Shown: piece by piece, positions 1-15,473 of the stretch | How the letters are laid out: each line of letters starts with the position of its first letter | Position numbering within the stretch: the stretch's first letter is position 1 | Source of the DNA: Bifidobacterium leontopitheci | GTDB taxonomy: Bacteria; Actinomycetota; Actinomycetes; Actinomycetales; Bifidobacteriaceae | Assembly (NCBI RefSeq): GCF_009193355.1 | Contig: NZ_WBVT01000012.1 | Coordinates: 1 to 64,000, forward strand | Length of the DNA: 64,000 bases | Reading direction: 5' to 3' | Program-made: the position numbers and the translations under genes | The notes under the pieces: model-generated | What the model was told of the DNA's origin: nothing | Databases searched by the model: none | What the model saw: only the letters and a program-made list of their open reading frames with translations

Positions 1-111
1 GAAATCGAGCGGGGCGTGCGCGACCTGCCCGAACTCGAACAACGCGCCACCCAATGGATCCACTCCATCACCACCCCGACACAACACGCGCAACAGCTTG
101 ACAATGTATAG
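1..111 (+). CDS. C-terminal fragment of an unrecognised protein
   Basis: An open frame runs from the first base of the window to a TAG stop at 109-111 and encodes the last 36 residues of a protein that begins outside the window. The visible part is charged and probably helical (it contains LPELEQRATQWIHSIT) and ends LDNV. I do not recognise a family from so short a piece. The gene points towards rpoC, so the two genes are convergent, and a family A hairpin follows its stop directly. The codon use looks coding, but a fortuitous frame cannot be fully excluded. Confidence 0.5.
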   Translation, partial: EIERGVRDLPELEQRATQWIHSITTPTQHAQQLDNV

Positions 112-115
112 GAGC

Positions 116-183
116 ATCGGAACGTACTCTAAACTCCCGCACGAGTACGGTCGGTTGAGAAATGCTGACCGAACGTACCCGGA
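116..183. repeat. Family A hairpin repeat, about 1.5 units
   Basis: One full unit reads CGGAACGTACTC, a loop of about 12 nt, then GAGTACGGTCGG, followed by the A-rich spacer TTGAGAAATGCTG and a left half-unit ACCGAACGTACCCGG. It matches in sequence and spacing the long arrays at 15474-15926, 30752-31023 and 43087-43513. It lies between the convergent ends of the leading partial gene and rpoC. Confidence 0.8.
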
Positions 184-190
184 TATACGA

Positions 191-231
191 CGATGGCCCG
201 GAACCCTCGTGAGGAGGATTCCGGGCCATCG
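191..231 (-). terminator. Hairpin downstream of rpoC
   Basis: CGATGGCCCGGAA and TTCCGGGCCATCG form a perfect 13 bp stem around a 15 nt loop, about 40 bases beyond the rpoC stop. Neither strand has a clear T run after it, so it may be a weak or factor-assisted bidirectional terminator. Confidence 0.6.
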
Positions 232-272
232 GGTCAGTCAGCGGCGCCGAAGCGCCGCGTCAGCGAAGCGGA

Positions 273-4364
<4,092 letters not shown>

Positions 4365-4502
4365 TCTGTATTGTCCTGTCTGTGAAAAACGATTATTCAG
4401 TAACGTGTCATGCGAACCGTGCGGCCCGGTGCCGGCGCGCCGTCATCACTGTCGATGCGGTGCGCCGGCCGGTTGCGCGGGCCTTGCGCGGTTCGCGGGG
4501 AA

Positions 4503-8069
<3,567 letters not shown>

Positions 8070-8207
8070 TGGACGTTCCTTATCGCTCGCTATTCGTTGT
8101 CGATATGTACCCGGAAACGCCGCGTTCGGCCACTATATGCCTCGTGCGCGGGCGTTTCTTCATTGTTGACATGCCCGCTATATGACATGCACTTACGCAA
8201 ATTCCAA

Positions 8208-8236
8208 ATACTAGCACATAATATGCGCGCCCGCAA
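8208..8236 (-). promoter_or_regulatory. Possible promoter of rpoBC
   Basis: On the minus strand TTGCGG (8236-8231) and TAGTAT (8213-8208) are separated by exactly 17 bp, within an A/T-rich island in otherwise G+C-rich DNA upstream of rpoB. The -35 matches consensus only in TTG, so this is tentative. Confidence 0.4.
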
Positions 8237-8427
8237 GACCGCCACGTCGCACACCCCGGGTGTGTCGCGCGGGTCCGTCGCACGGGTCCGTCGCGCAGGT
8301 GCGTCGCATCGCGGTCCCTCGCGTCGCGGCCCCGTTGCAGCCCGGCCGCCCCCGTCACAGTACGGCCGCAGTCCGCCTGCCCCGTCGCGCGCAGTCCTGC
8401 TACACTTCACCACGCCACGCGCAAACC
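8237..8427. other. Non-coding leader region with short direct repeats
   Basis: No gene is supported between the rpoB promoter region and the hairpins at 8428. The stretch 8262-8345 holds degenerate tandem copies of a 12-13 nt motif like GTCGCRCGGGTCC. I see no other structure. Confidence 0.4.
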
Positions 8428-8528
8428 GTCACGCGGGCTGCCCGTCCCACGTGACGTACCACCGCAAAACCGCTGGAACAAAAGGAAAACGCAACACCAC
8501 GTCACACGGGCCGGGCGGACCACGTGAC
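8428..8528. repeat. Pair of GTCACGYGG palindromes, 73 bp apart
   Basis: Two hairpin-forming copies begin at 8428 and 8501 (GTCACGCGGG...CCCACGTGAC, and GTCACACGG...CCACGTGAC). A second pair with nearly the same spacing and related intervening sequence lies at 10878-10976. The second copy ends just downstream of the stop of the 8540-9208 gene. Confidence 0.65.
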
Positions 8529-8539
8529 GTTGGCAGGCG

Positions 8540-9208
8540 TCACTGCACGGTGATGGTGACCTTGCCGCTGACCGACTTGCCGAGCGACAGCTGCGCGACG
8601 TACGTGCCGCGGTCCACGTTCGGCAGCTTCGTCTCGTCCTTGACGCACCCCTGACCGGTGCGGTTGGCGTTCCACGTGAACTTCTGACTCGCCTTGTCCA
8701 TGTCGGCCGCGTTCGCCAGAAGCAGCTGCTTCGACGCCGCCGGACACGAGTCGGAACGCCAGACCGTATCCTGCCCCGACGTGATCGTCAGCGTCAGGTC
8801 GCCCATGTCAAGCAGGCAGCTTGCCGCACCCGTGTAGTCCACGGTGCCGGTGAACTCCAACGAGCCACCGACCGGCAGGCTCAGCGACGCCGGCGTGAGC
8901 GCCAGCTCGACCGATGTGTTGCCGCAGCTCGCCACGCCGGTCGACTTGGGCGGATCGGGGACCGCCGAGCGCGAGATCGGCGTCGGCTTCAGCAACGCGA
9001 TACCCTGCACGACGCCGCGGCCGAGGCTGTACACACACCACACCGCGAACGACAGCACCACCAGCAGCGCGACGCCGACGACGATGCGGCGGCGACGGTA
9101 GATGGCACGCTGCCGCTTGCTGATCGCTCGTTTGCGCGGCCGTCCGGACGGCGAGCCGCCGCGCGGCGACGCGGACGAACGGGATGGCTGACTGGGATGT
9201 GCGGGCAT
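8540..9208 (-). CDS. Membrane-anchored protein of unknown function
   Basis: 222 residues. The N-terminus is rich in Ser, Pro, Arg and Lys and cytoplasmic by the positive-inside rule (RRRR before the membrane). One transmembrane segment follows at about residues 42-62 (VVGVALLVVLSFAVWCVYSL). The outside domain of about 150 residues has Cys in CGNTSVEL, SCLLD and DSCPA, which could form disulfides, and a beta-rich look. I do not recognise a catalytic motif. Weak ribosome site GGCAGGT directly before ATG. Upstream lie three palindromes (9456-9582) that may be operators for it. Similar small anchored proteins of unknown role are common in bifidobacteria. Confidence 0.8.
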   Translation of the reverse strand: MPAHPSQPSRSSASPRGGSPSGRPRKRAISKRQRAIYRRRRIVVGVALLVVLSFAVWCVYSLGRGVVQGIALLKPTPISRSAVPDPPKSTGVASCGNTSVELALTPASLSLPVGGSLEFTGTVDYTGAASCLLDMGDLTLTITSGQDTVWRSDSCPAASKQLLLANAADMDKASQKFTWNANRTGQGCVKDETKLPNVDRGTYVAQLSLGKSVSGKVTITVQ

Positions 9209-9455
9209 ACCTGCCAGTCTACTTCATCGGCATGCGAACCGCCGTGCGACGCGGCGGTTCGAGCGCGACACTGCGACACAGGTGCGACACGGCGATCCGG
9301 GTGCGACACGGCGATCCGGGTGCGGCATGCAGCACAAGCGCGACACGGCGGAACGGCGCAATACGACAGTCCGACGCACCCGGCGACCCGACGCAACGCT
9401 ATGTCCCAGCGCAACACGATGCTCCGGGCGCCGCCATACGCCCGACTCGCTTCCC
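9209..9455. other. Intergenic region without gene
   Basis: The stretch between the 9208 start and the palindromes contains degenerate direct repeats of GTGCGACACGGCGATCCGG (two near-copies around 9282-9320) and related CGACACGG words. No coding frame is convincing on either strand. It would contain the leader and promoter of the 8540-9208 gene. Confidence 0.35.
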
Positions 9456-9582
9456 GCAAGATACACAATGTGCATCTTGCGGCGAAACAACCCCCGATTG
9501 TGCACCCTAAGGTACACAATCAGGCCCCGGTCATCACACTTTCCCCACATCCAAGCCGCAAGATGCACATTGTGTATCTTGC
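9456..9582. repeat. Three palindromes, outer two exact inverted copies
   Basis: A 25 bp near-perfect palindrome, GCAAGAT-ACACAATGTGC-ATCTTGC, lies at 9456-9480. Its exact reverse complement occurs at 9558-9582. A related palindrome with GATTGTG/CACAATC arms sits between them at 9496-9521. Symmetry and spacing resemble multiple operators, or a large cruciform. The neighbours are the mutY 3' end (9672) and the start of the 8540-9208 gene. Confidence 0.75.
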
Positions 9583-9671
9583 AGACGCAGGGGCAGCGGC
9601 CGAATCGGCGGAGTCCGAACGCCACCGGCGAGCTACAGCTGCAGCAGACAGCCGGAACCGGCAAGTTACGG

Positions 9672-10823
9672 TCACGGCAGACGGACGGAACCGTCGGGCT
9701 GCAGCTCGATCAGGCCGTCATCGTCCAGCGAGGCGACGCACTTGTCGAGCTGGATATGGTCGCTCCACAACGCGGCGATCCGGTCGCGCGGCATGGCAGC
9801 ACCCGCCGGCGCCTTGCGCAGAGAGTCCAATATCAGGCCACGCACCTGACGGTCGGTGCCGGCGAACCGCTGTCGCGGGCGCGTCCGACGCTCCCCCAGC
9901 CCCGGACGTCCTGCCGCCAGGAACCGGCAGTGCGCACGGACCGGGCAGGCATCGCACAGCGGCGTCTTCGCCGTGCACACGAGCGCACCCAGTTCCATGA
10001 CCGATTGGTTCCAGACCGTCGAACGCGGCTCGCGCGAAACGTGCCGCGCGTCGGCCTCCGCACGCGGCGTAGCGTAGCGGGACGTGGCGGATTTCGACAT
10101 GCTGCTGTCGGACGCCGCGTTTTCAGGAACATCGTCAGGAACGGCATTGTCAGGAACATCGTTTCCGGACTCGCCGCTGTCGGCAACGACGTTTTCGGGA
10201 ACGACGTTTTCGGGAACGACGTCGTCAGACAGTATGCCGCTGTCGGGCACACCGTTTTCAGGAACATCGTCCTCAGGCAGCACGTCGCACGCCAGCGCAC
10301 GCTCGGCCGCGCTCGCCGATCCCCCACGCGACTCGACGCCCAGAAACACACGCGACAGTACGCGGCGGATGTTCGTGTCGACCACGGCGATCCGCTCGCC
10401 GAACGCGAAACTCATCACCGCCGAAGCCGTGTAGTCGCCGACGCCCGGCAACGCGACCAGCTCGTCGTAGGTGCGCGGCAGCTCGTCGCCGAGATCATGC
10501 GCCACCACGTGCGCGCACTCCTGCAACCGCAGCGCGCGACGCGGATAGCCGAGCCGCCCCCACGCGGTGATCACCTCGGCGGTCGAGGCATCGGCGAGCG
10601 CCGCCGCGTCCGGCCAGCGCTTCATCCAGTCAGTCCAGTACGGCACGACGCGGCTCATCTGCGTCTGCTGGCTCATGACCTCGCTGACGAGCACGCCCCA
10701 CGGGGTGGCGCGTCCGAACCGCCACGGCAGGTCGCGGGCGTTCGCCTCCCACCATGCGGCGAGGCGCGCGCGGACCTGCCCGGCCTGTTGTTTCTGCATC
10801 ACGGCAACCATGACTGACAGCAT
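9672..10823 (-). CDS. mutY: A/G-specific adenine glycosylase with an unusual internal insertion
   Basis: About 383 residues, against roughly 290-320 expected. It removes adenine mispaired with 8-oxoguanine. The catalytic Glu lies in LVSEVMSQQTQ, the helix-hairpin-helix and catalytic Asp in LPGVGDYTASAVMSFAFG, and the [4Fe-4S] cysteines in CTAKTPLCDACPVRAHC. Between the helical domain (ERALACDVLPE) and the cluster domain (WNQSVMELGALVC) sits an extra segment of about 85 residues (DNA 10022-10274) made of acidic repeats such as DDVPENGVPD and VVPENVVPENVV. It is in frame. Three ATGs are possible at 10823, 10811 and 10799. None has a good ribosome site, and 10823 is chosen as the longest credible one. 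Confidence 0.93.
   Translation of the reverse strand: MLSVMVAVMQKQQAGQVRARLAAWWEANARDLPWRFGRATPWGVLVSEVMSQQTQMSRVVPYWTDWMKRWPDAAALADASTAEVITAWGRLGYPRRALRLQECAHVVAHDLGDELPRTYDELVALPGVGDYTASAVMSFAFGERIAVVDTNIRRVLSRVFLGVESRGGSASAAERALACDVLPEDDVPENGVPDSGILSDDVVPENVVPENVVADSGESGNDVPDNAVPDDVPENAASDSSMSKSATSRYATPRAEADARHVSREPRSTVWNQSVMELGALVCTAKTPLCDACPVRAHCRFLAAGRPGLGERRTRPRQRFAGTDRQVRGLILDSLRKAPAGAAMPRDRIAALWSDHIQLDKCVASLDDDGLIELQPDGSVRLP
10022..10274 (-). repeat. Low-complexity tandem repeat inside mutY
   Basis: On the plus strand the words GGAACATCGTC, GGAACGACGTTTTC and GACGCCGCTGTC recur many times, encoding PENVV/PDNAV-type acidic repeats. This is the part of mutY with no counterpart in the usual family architecture. 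Confidence 0.7.
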
Positions 10824-10877
10824 ACGTGCGCGCGGGACGGGACGGGTCTCACAACGCGGCAACCCGTAGCATCTCAC

Positions 10878-10976
10878 GTCACGCGGGACGGGCGGACCAC
10901 ATGACAACACCGCACAAAACGTTGGAACGGCAACGGTTTCGGGGACAGCATCACGTGGGACGGGCGGACCACGTGA
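10878..10976. repeat. Second pair of TCACGTGG palindromes
   Basis: Copies at 10878-10905 and 10951-10976, 72 bp apart. The latter is a perfect TCACGTGG-N10-CCACGTGA. The N10 sequence GACGGGCGGA is the same as in the copy at 8501-8528 except for one or two bases. The DNA between the two copies resembles that at 8457-8500 (GGAAC...CAACRC). Confidence 0.65.
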
Positions 10977-11085
10977 CGACATGGCAACGACAGCATGAGT
11001 GCGACGGCGAATGTGTACCTGCGAACGTACGACGGCGTGGGCGCTGTGTCGATTGGCGTTTTTATCCTTGACGATTGTGAATGAT

Positions 11086-11751
11086 ATGGAACAGAACCCT
11101 GTAAAGCCCGCGGAAAACGGCGGTTCCGACCCTGAATCCAAGGTCGAGAAGATGTTCGAATACGGATATCGCAAGTCGAACTACGGCCCGGACGAGCTGG
11201 TGACCGACGCGCACGGCAACCCGATCAGCGTGGTGGACGCGATGCTGTCGGCCGAGAAGGCCGCGGCCGCCGAGACCGTGACCCCGCACCTGTGCTACTA
11301 CAGCCCGCGCATCCCCGGCAACACGGGATCGGCCATCCGCCTGTGCGCGGTGACCGGCACGATCCTGCACCTGGTGGAGCCGCTGGGCTTCAACCTGCGC
11401 GACACGAAGCTGCGCCGCGCGGGGCTCGACTACCACGACATGGCGCACGTGGTGCTGCATCCGAACTTCGAGAACCTCGTGGAATCAATGCCGAACTCGC
11501 GCATCATCGCGTTCACCGCACACGCCACGAAGCTGTACACGGAGGTCGAGTACCGGCCGACCGACATCCTGCTGTTCGGTCCGGAGCCGGGCGACATCCC
11601 CGACCCGATGGACATCATGGCCGGCCCGCACGTGGCAGAGCAGGTGCGTCTGCCGATGCGGCCGTCGCTGCGGTCGCTGAACCTCACCAACTGCGCGTCG
11701 ATCGCCATCTATGAGGCCTGGCGGCAGCTGGGATTCGCCGGAGGACGGTGA
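11086..11751 (+). CDS. trmL: tRNA (cytidine/uridine 2'-O-)-methyltransferase, TrmL-like (SPOUT)
   Basis: 221 residues. The core YYSPRIPGNTGSAIRLCAVTG is the SPOUT methyltransferase motif 1, LVEPLGFNLRDTKLRRAGLDYHD is typical of the TrmL/YibK group, LLFGPEPGDIP is motif 2 of the AdoMet knot, and LRSLNLTNCASIAIYEAWRQLGF is motif 3. The expected reaction is methylation of the wobble ribose in tRNA-Leu species. The protein is about 60 residues longer than E. coli TrmL at the N-terminus, with an extra EKMFEYGYRKSNYGPDEL segment. The ATG at 11086 lacks a clear ribosome site. It is divergent from mutY. Confidence 0.9.
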   Translation: MEQNPVKPAENGGSDPESKVEKMFEYGYRKSNYGPDELVTDAHGNPISVVDAMLSAEKAAAAETVTPHLCYYSPRIPGNTGSAIRLCAVTGTILHLVEPLGFNLRDTKLRRAGLDYHDMAHVVLHPNFENLVESMPNSRIIAFTAHATKLYTEVEYRPTDILLFGPEPGDIPDPMDIMAGPHVAEQVRLPMRPSLRSLNLTNCASIAIYEAWRQLGFAGGR

Positions 11752-11786
11752 AAACCTGCCCCGGGGTCCAAGGCTGAGCGTCGGGG

Positions 11787-11837
11787 GGTGACGCTCCCCC
11801 AGTCAGCTTCGCTGACAGCCCCCTCCACCGAGGGGGC
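11787..11837. repeat. Family C intergenic repeat
   Basis: GTGACGCTCCCCCAGTCAG, a TTCG-loop hairpin, then CAGCCCCCTCC-ACCG-AGGGGGC. The same element recurs at 17813, 31056, 31192 (inverted) and 52280, with variants at 23094, 41598, 41746 and 52185. Confidence 0.85.
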
Positions 11838-11894
11838 GAGAATCAAATTCGTCAAGCGCGACAGCTGCGGATAGCCCATCCAAGTCCCCGGATT

Positions 11895-11973
11895 TCCGTA
11901 ATTTCTTGCGCTTGGAATGGCTCAGCGCAAGATATTACGGACGACACCGCTGTTTTCCGTAATTTCTTGCGCT
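11895..11973. repeat. Three copies of a 17 bp CCGTAATTTCTTGCGCT motif
   Basis: Copies lie at 11895-11911 and 11957-11973 (direct, identical) and 11924-11940 (inverted, one mismatch). The first two can pair as a 17 bp hairpin. It sits between convergent trmL and the PFL gene and may end transcription, or may be a degraded mobile-element end. Confidence 0.6.
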
Positions 11974-12034
11974 GAAGATGAGTTAGATGGGTCAGAGGAG
12001 ACGATGAGCCAAGGGGCCGCGGCCTGCACCAGCC

Positions 12035-13399
12035 TCAGTTCTTGAAGCTGTGAATCGGGGCGGGGATGCGGCCGCCGCGCGTGACGAACGCCTCGCACGA
12101 GGTCTGGTTCACCGGAATGATCGGCGCGTAGCCCATGAGCCCACCGAAGTTGGCCACCTCGCCGACGCCCTTGCCTTCGACCGGAATCACGCGCACGGCG
12201 GTGGTCTTCTGGTTGACCATGCCAATGGCCGCCTCGTCGGCGATGAGGCCGGAGATGGTCGCCGCCGAAGTGTCGCCCGGAATGGCGATCATGTCGAGGC
12301 CGACCGAGCACACGCAGGTCATCGCCTCCAGCTTCTCGATGGTCAGGCAGCCGGAAGCCGCGGCGTCGATCATGTTCTTGTCTTCGGAGACAGGGATGAA
12401 CGCGCCGGACAGGCCGCCCACATAGCTGCTCGCCATGATGCCGCCCTTCTTGACCTGGTCGTTGAGCATCGCGAGCGCCGCGGTCGTGCCGGGCGCACCC
12501 ACCTGGTCAAGGCCGATCTTCTCGAGCACCTCGCCGACCGAGTCGCCCACGGCGGGCGTCGGCGCGAGTGACAGGTCGATGATGCCGAACGGCACGCCCA
12601 GCCGACGCGACGCCTCCTGGGCGACCAGCTGGCCCACGCGCGTGATCTTGAACGCGGTGCGTTTGATGGTCTCGCACAGGAACTCGAAATCACGTCCGAC
12701 CGCGGCGTCCAGCGCACGCGAGACGACGCCGGGGCCGGAGACGCCGACGTTGATGACCGCGTCGCCTTCGGTGACGCCGTGGAAACCGCCTGCCATGAAC
12801 GGGTTGTCGTCGGGGACGTTGCAGAACGCGACGAACTTGACGCAGCCGTACGAGTCGTTGTCGGCGGTGCGGTGCGCGATGTCCTTGATGATGTGGCCGA
12901 GCAGCTCGACCGCATCCATGTCGATGCCGGTCTTCGTGGAGCCGACGTTGACGGACGAGCAGACGACCTCGGTCTCGCTCAGCGCCTGCGGCAGCGATTC
13001 GATGAGCAGCCGCTCGGCCGGGGTCATGGCCTTGGAGACGAGCGCCGAGTAGCCGCCGATCAGGTTGACGCCGACCTGCTTGGCCGCGCGGTCGAGCGCG
13101 TGCGCGATCTTGACGAAATCGCCGCTGGTCTTGCAGCAGCTGGCGCCGACCAGCGAGATCGGGGTGACGGTGATGCGCTTGTTGACGATCGGGATGCCGT
13201 AGTCGCGTTCGATGTCCTCGCCGGTGGAGACGAGGTCCTTCGCGTACGTGGTGATCTTGCGGTAGATGTTGTCGCAGGTCTCGTCCACGTCGTCGGTGGC
13301 GCAGTCGAGCAGCGAGATGCCCATGGTGATGGTGCGCACGTCGAGCTTCTCCTGCTCGATCATCTGGTTGGTCTCGTGGACCTCCATGATATTCAGCAT
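12035..13399 (-). CDS. PFL family protein (DUF711/UPF0210)
   Basis: 454 residues, full length for the family, starting [21 protein letters not shown] and holding the conserved [19 protein letters not shown] and [19 protein letters not shown] segments. The fold is related to pyruvate formate-lyase, but the glycyl-radical motif is not expected and I see none. The biochemical role is unknown. It lies 30 bp downstream of an ACT-domain gene. That pairing recurs across Gram-positive bacteria and suggests that the ACT protein senses a small ligand for it. Good ribosome site (GAAAGGAAACACC-ATG). Confidence 0.93.
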   Translation of the reverse strand: MLNIMEVHETNQMIEQEKLDVRTITMGISLLDCATDDVDETCDNIYRKITTYAKDLVSTGEDIERDYGIPIVNKRITVTPISLVGASCCKTSGDFVKIAHALDRAAKQVGVNLIGGYSALVSKAMTPAERLLIESLPQALSETEVVCSSVNVGSTKTGIDMDAVELLGHIIKDIAHRTADNDSYGCVKFVAFCNVPDDNPFMAGGFHGVTEGDAVINVGVSGPGVVSRALDAAVGRDFEFLCETIKRTAFKITRVGQLVAQEASRRLGVPFGIIDLSLAPTPAVGDSVGEVLEKIGLDQVGAPGTTAALAMLNDQVKKGGIMASSYVGGLSGAFIPVSEDKNMIDAAASGCLTIEKLEAMTCVCSVGLDMIAIPGDTSAATISGLIADEAAIGMVNQKTTAVRVIPVEGKGVGEVANFGGLMGYAPIIPVNQTSCEAFVTRGGRIPAPIHSFKN

Positions 13400-13429
13400 G
13401 GTGTTTCCTTTCGGTCGGGCCTTCCGAGA

Positions 13430-13702
13430 CTAAATCCGGTGCATCTTGGTGAAGATCTCCTCGCGCTGGCAGCGGATGCGTACGCCGATGTCGTCGCCGA
13501 GGTCCTCCAGGTTGCCGACCATCGCGCCGAAGTCCTTGTCGGCGGCCGCGTAGTCGACGATCATCATCATGTTGAAGTAGCCGTCGATGATGGTCTGGGA
13601 GATGTCCAGCACGTTCACGTTGTGCTGGGAAAGGTAGGTGCAGACGCGCGCGATGATGCCGACGGTGTCCTTGCCGACGACGGTGATGATTGCCTTGTTC
13701 AT
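13430..13702 (-). CDS. ACT domain protein (UPF0237)
   Basis: 90 residues forming a single ACT domain: MNKAIITVVGKDTVGIIARV begins the first strand and helix, and VLDISQTIIDGYFNMMMIVD the second. ACT domains bind amino acids or similar effectors and dimerise. It is the first gene of a two-gene unit with the PFL protein, so it is probably that protein's sensor or partner. The start at 13702 has GGGAG upstream. A TATACT box lies about 60 bp upstream, and the leader contains a 16 nt perfect palindrome (CCGGGCCGCGGCCCGG, 13720-13735). Confidence 0.93.
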   Translation of the reverse strand: MNKAIITVVGKDTVGIIARVCTYLSQHNVNVLDISQTIIDGYFNMMMIVDYAAADKDFGAMVGNLEDLGDDIGVRIRCQREEIFTKMHRI

Positions 13703-14057
13703 GGGACTCCCTGACTGGGCCGGGCCGCGGCCCGGACGCCGAAGATGCTGGTGACTGTTCCAGTATAGGGAGCGGCACGTATCGCAGACGTTGCATCCAC
13801 TATGCAAGACGGCGTCCATGGATGTCCACACTGTGAACAGGCTGTCGACAATCGCACGCCTCGACCGTACGGTAAGGGGCATTGTTCCGGTGACCCCGGA
13901 ACCAAAACCCACCGCGCCGGAGCAGTCCAGACATCCGGCACAACCGGATCGGGACCCTCCGGCCGCGTGGCCAGTGCAGGAGCGCGAACGCGTTCCTCGA
14001 CTCAATCGCATGTTTGAGAAGATCGAGAAGACTCACGCTAGTCAAGAGGGTTCATTC
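13703..14057. other. Divergent promoter region
   Basis: This region separates the ACT gene (minus) and the MHS transporter (plus). It holds the CCGGGCC palindrome at 13720-13735, a minus-strand TATACT near 13763-13768, and the plus-strand ribosome site AAGAGGG before 14058. No coding frame is convincing: the transporter frame stays open upstream but lacks family homology there. Confidence 0.45.
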
Positions 14058-15383
14058 ATGACATCCGCAACCGCAGCAGTTTCCGCCAGCACCAAGGAAA
14101 CGAAGAAGGATTCCGTGCCCGAGATCATCGCCGCGTCGATGGTCGGCACCGCAATCGAGTTCTACGACAACTACTGCTATTCCATCGCATCCGCCAGCTA
14201 CTTCGGCGCCATCTTCTTCCCCGGCGCCACCAAGGCGAACCCGGCCATCGGCACCATGCTCGCGTTCCTCACGTTCGCCGTGTCGTTCCTCGCCCGCCCG
14301 TTCGGCTCCATGCTGTTCGGCCACTTCGGCGACCGCATCGGCCGCAAGACCACGCTGGTCGTCGCCCTGATGACCATGGGCATCTCCACGTTCCTCGTCG
14401 GCTGCCTGCCCGGCTATGAGCAGCTCGGCATCTGGTCGATCATCATCCTGTGCATCTGCCGCGCCTGCCAGGGCGTGGGTCTGGCCGGCGAATGGTCCGG
14501 CGCCGCGCTGGTCGCCACCGAGAACGCGCCTGCCGACAAGCGCGCGCTCTACGGCTCGTTCCCGAACCTCGGCGCCCCGATCGGCTTCTTCTGCGCGTAC
14601 GGCCTCAACCTGCTGCTCGACACCACGCTCGGCCCGCAGCAGATGCAGGCCTGGGGCTGGCGTATCCCGTTCCTGTGCTCCGCGGTGCTGGTCATCATCG
14701 GCCTGTACGTGCGTATCCGCATGACCGAGACGCCGATCTTCCGCAAGGCCGCCGCCGAGGACCGCGTGGTCAAGCACCCGCTCGCCGCGCTGCTGCCCTA
14801 CTGGAAGGAAGTGCTGCTCGGCACCTTCGCCATGGGCATCACCTACACGCTGTTCTACGTGCTCGGCACCTGGTCGCTGTCCTACGGCGTGAAGGTCATG
14901 CAGCCGGCGTTCACCCAGAACGAGTATCTGGCCATGCAGATGGTCTCCGTGCTGTTCTTCGCCGTCTTCATCGTCATCTCCTGCCTGTACGCCGACAAGC
15001 TCGGCCGCAAGACGGTGCTCATCACGGCGACGCTGTGCACGCTCGTGTTCTCCATCTTCGCGATGCAGTCGCTCACCCACAACGTGACCGGCGTGATGCT
15101 GTTCCTGTGCGTCGGCTTCTGCTGCATGGGCGCGCTGTTCGGACCGTGCGGCGCCTACCTGCCTGAGCTGTTCCCGACCAACGTGCGCTACTCCGGCGCC
15201 GGCCTGAGCTACAACCTGGCCGCGATCCTCGGCGGCGCGTTCGCCCCGTCCATCGCCACCGCGCTCGTGCAGGCGACCGGCTCCGTCGCCTCCGTCGGCT
15301 GGTACATGGCGATCATGGCCGCGCTCGCGCTCGTCGCGCTGTTCCTCATCAAGGAAAGCAAGGACGAGGACTACACCAAGTGA
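14058..15383 (+). CDS. MFS transporter, metabolite:H+ symporter (MHS) family
   Basis: 441 residues, about 12 membrane segments. MHS/ProP-ShiA hallmarks are ASMVGTAIEFYDNYCYSIAS at the N-terminus, the loop GHFGDRIGRKTTL between helices 2 and 3, and the second-half repeat ADKLGRKTVLIT. Relatives import osmolytes, shikimate, citrate, alpha-ketoglutarate or similar weak acids with protons; the substrate cannot be fixed from sequence. The start at 14058 is supported by AAGAGGG 6-12 nt upstream and by the family's N-terminus. A strong terminator follows at 15404. Confidence 0.92.
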   Translation: MTSATAAVSASTKETKKDSVPEIIAASMVGTAIEFYDNYCYSIASASYFGAIFFPGATKANPAIGTMLAFLTFAVSFLARPFGSMLFGHFGDRIGRKTTLVVALMTMGISTFLVGCLPGYEQLGIWSIIILCICRACQGVGLAGEWSGAALVATENAPADKRALYGSFPNLGAPIGFFCAYGLNLLLDTTLGPQQMQAWGWRIPFLCSAVLVIIGLYVRIRMTETPIFRKAAAEDRVVKHPLAALLPYWKEVLLGTFAMGITYTLFYVLGTWSLSYGVKVMQPAFTQNEYLAMQMVSVLFFAVFIVISCLYADKLGRKTVLITATLCTLVFSIFAMQSLTHNVTGVMLFLCVGFCCMGALFGPCGAYLPELFPTNVRYSGAGLSYNLAAILGGAFAPSIATALVQATGSVASVGWYMAIMAALALVALFLIKESKDEDYTK

Positions 15384-15403
15384 TGTGAGTCGTCGCCTAT
15401 GAC

Positions 15404-15444
15404 AAGTCCCTTTGTCTGGATGCAGACAAAGGGACTTTTTGTTG
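15404..15444 (+). terminator. Rho-independent terminator after the MHS transporter
   Basis: AAGTCCCTTTGTCTG and CAGACAAAGGGACTT form a perfect 15 bp stem with a GATG loop, followed by TTTGTT. It lies 20 bp after the transporter stop. Confidence 0.93.
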
Positions 15445-15473
15445 CCGGGCGACCGTGTTGCCGGGCGATCCCG

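Noticed and set aside
9282-10817. A 511-codon frame opposite mutY
   Set aside because: Arg/His-rich translation of the antisense strand, crossing palindromes and intergenic repeats.
10824-11174. Longer mutY reading to 11174
   Set aside because: It would overlap the divergent trmL start and the TCACGTGG palindromes, and its residues have no MutY similarity.
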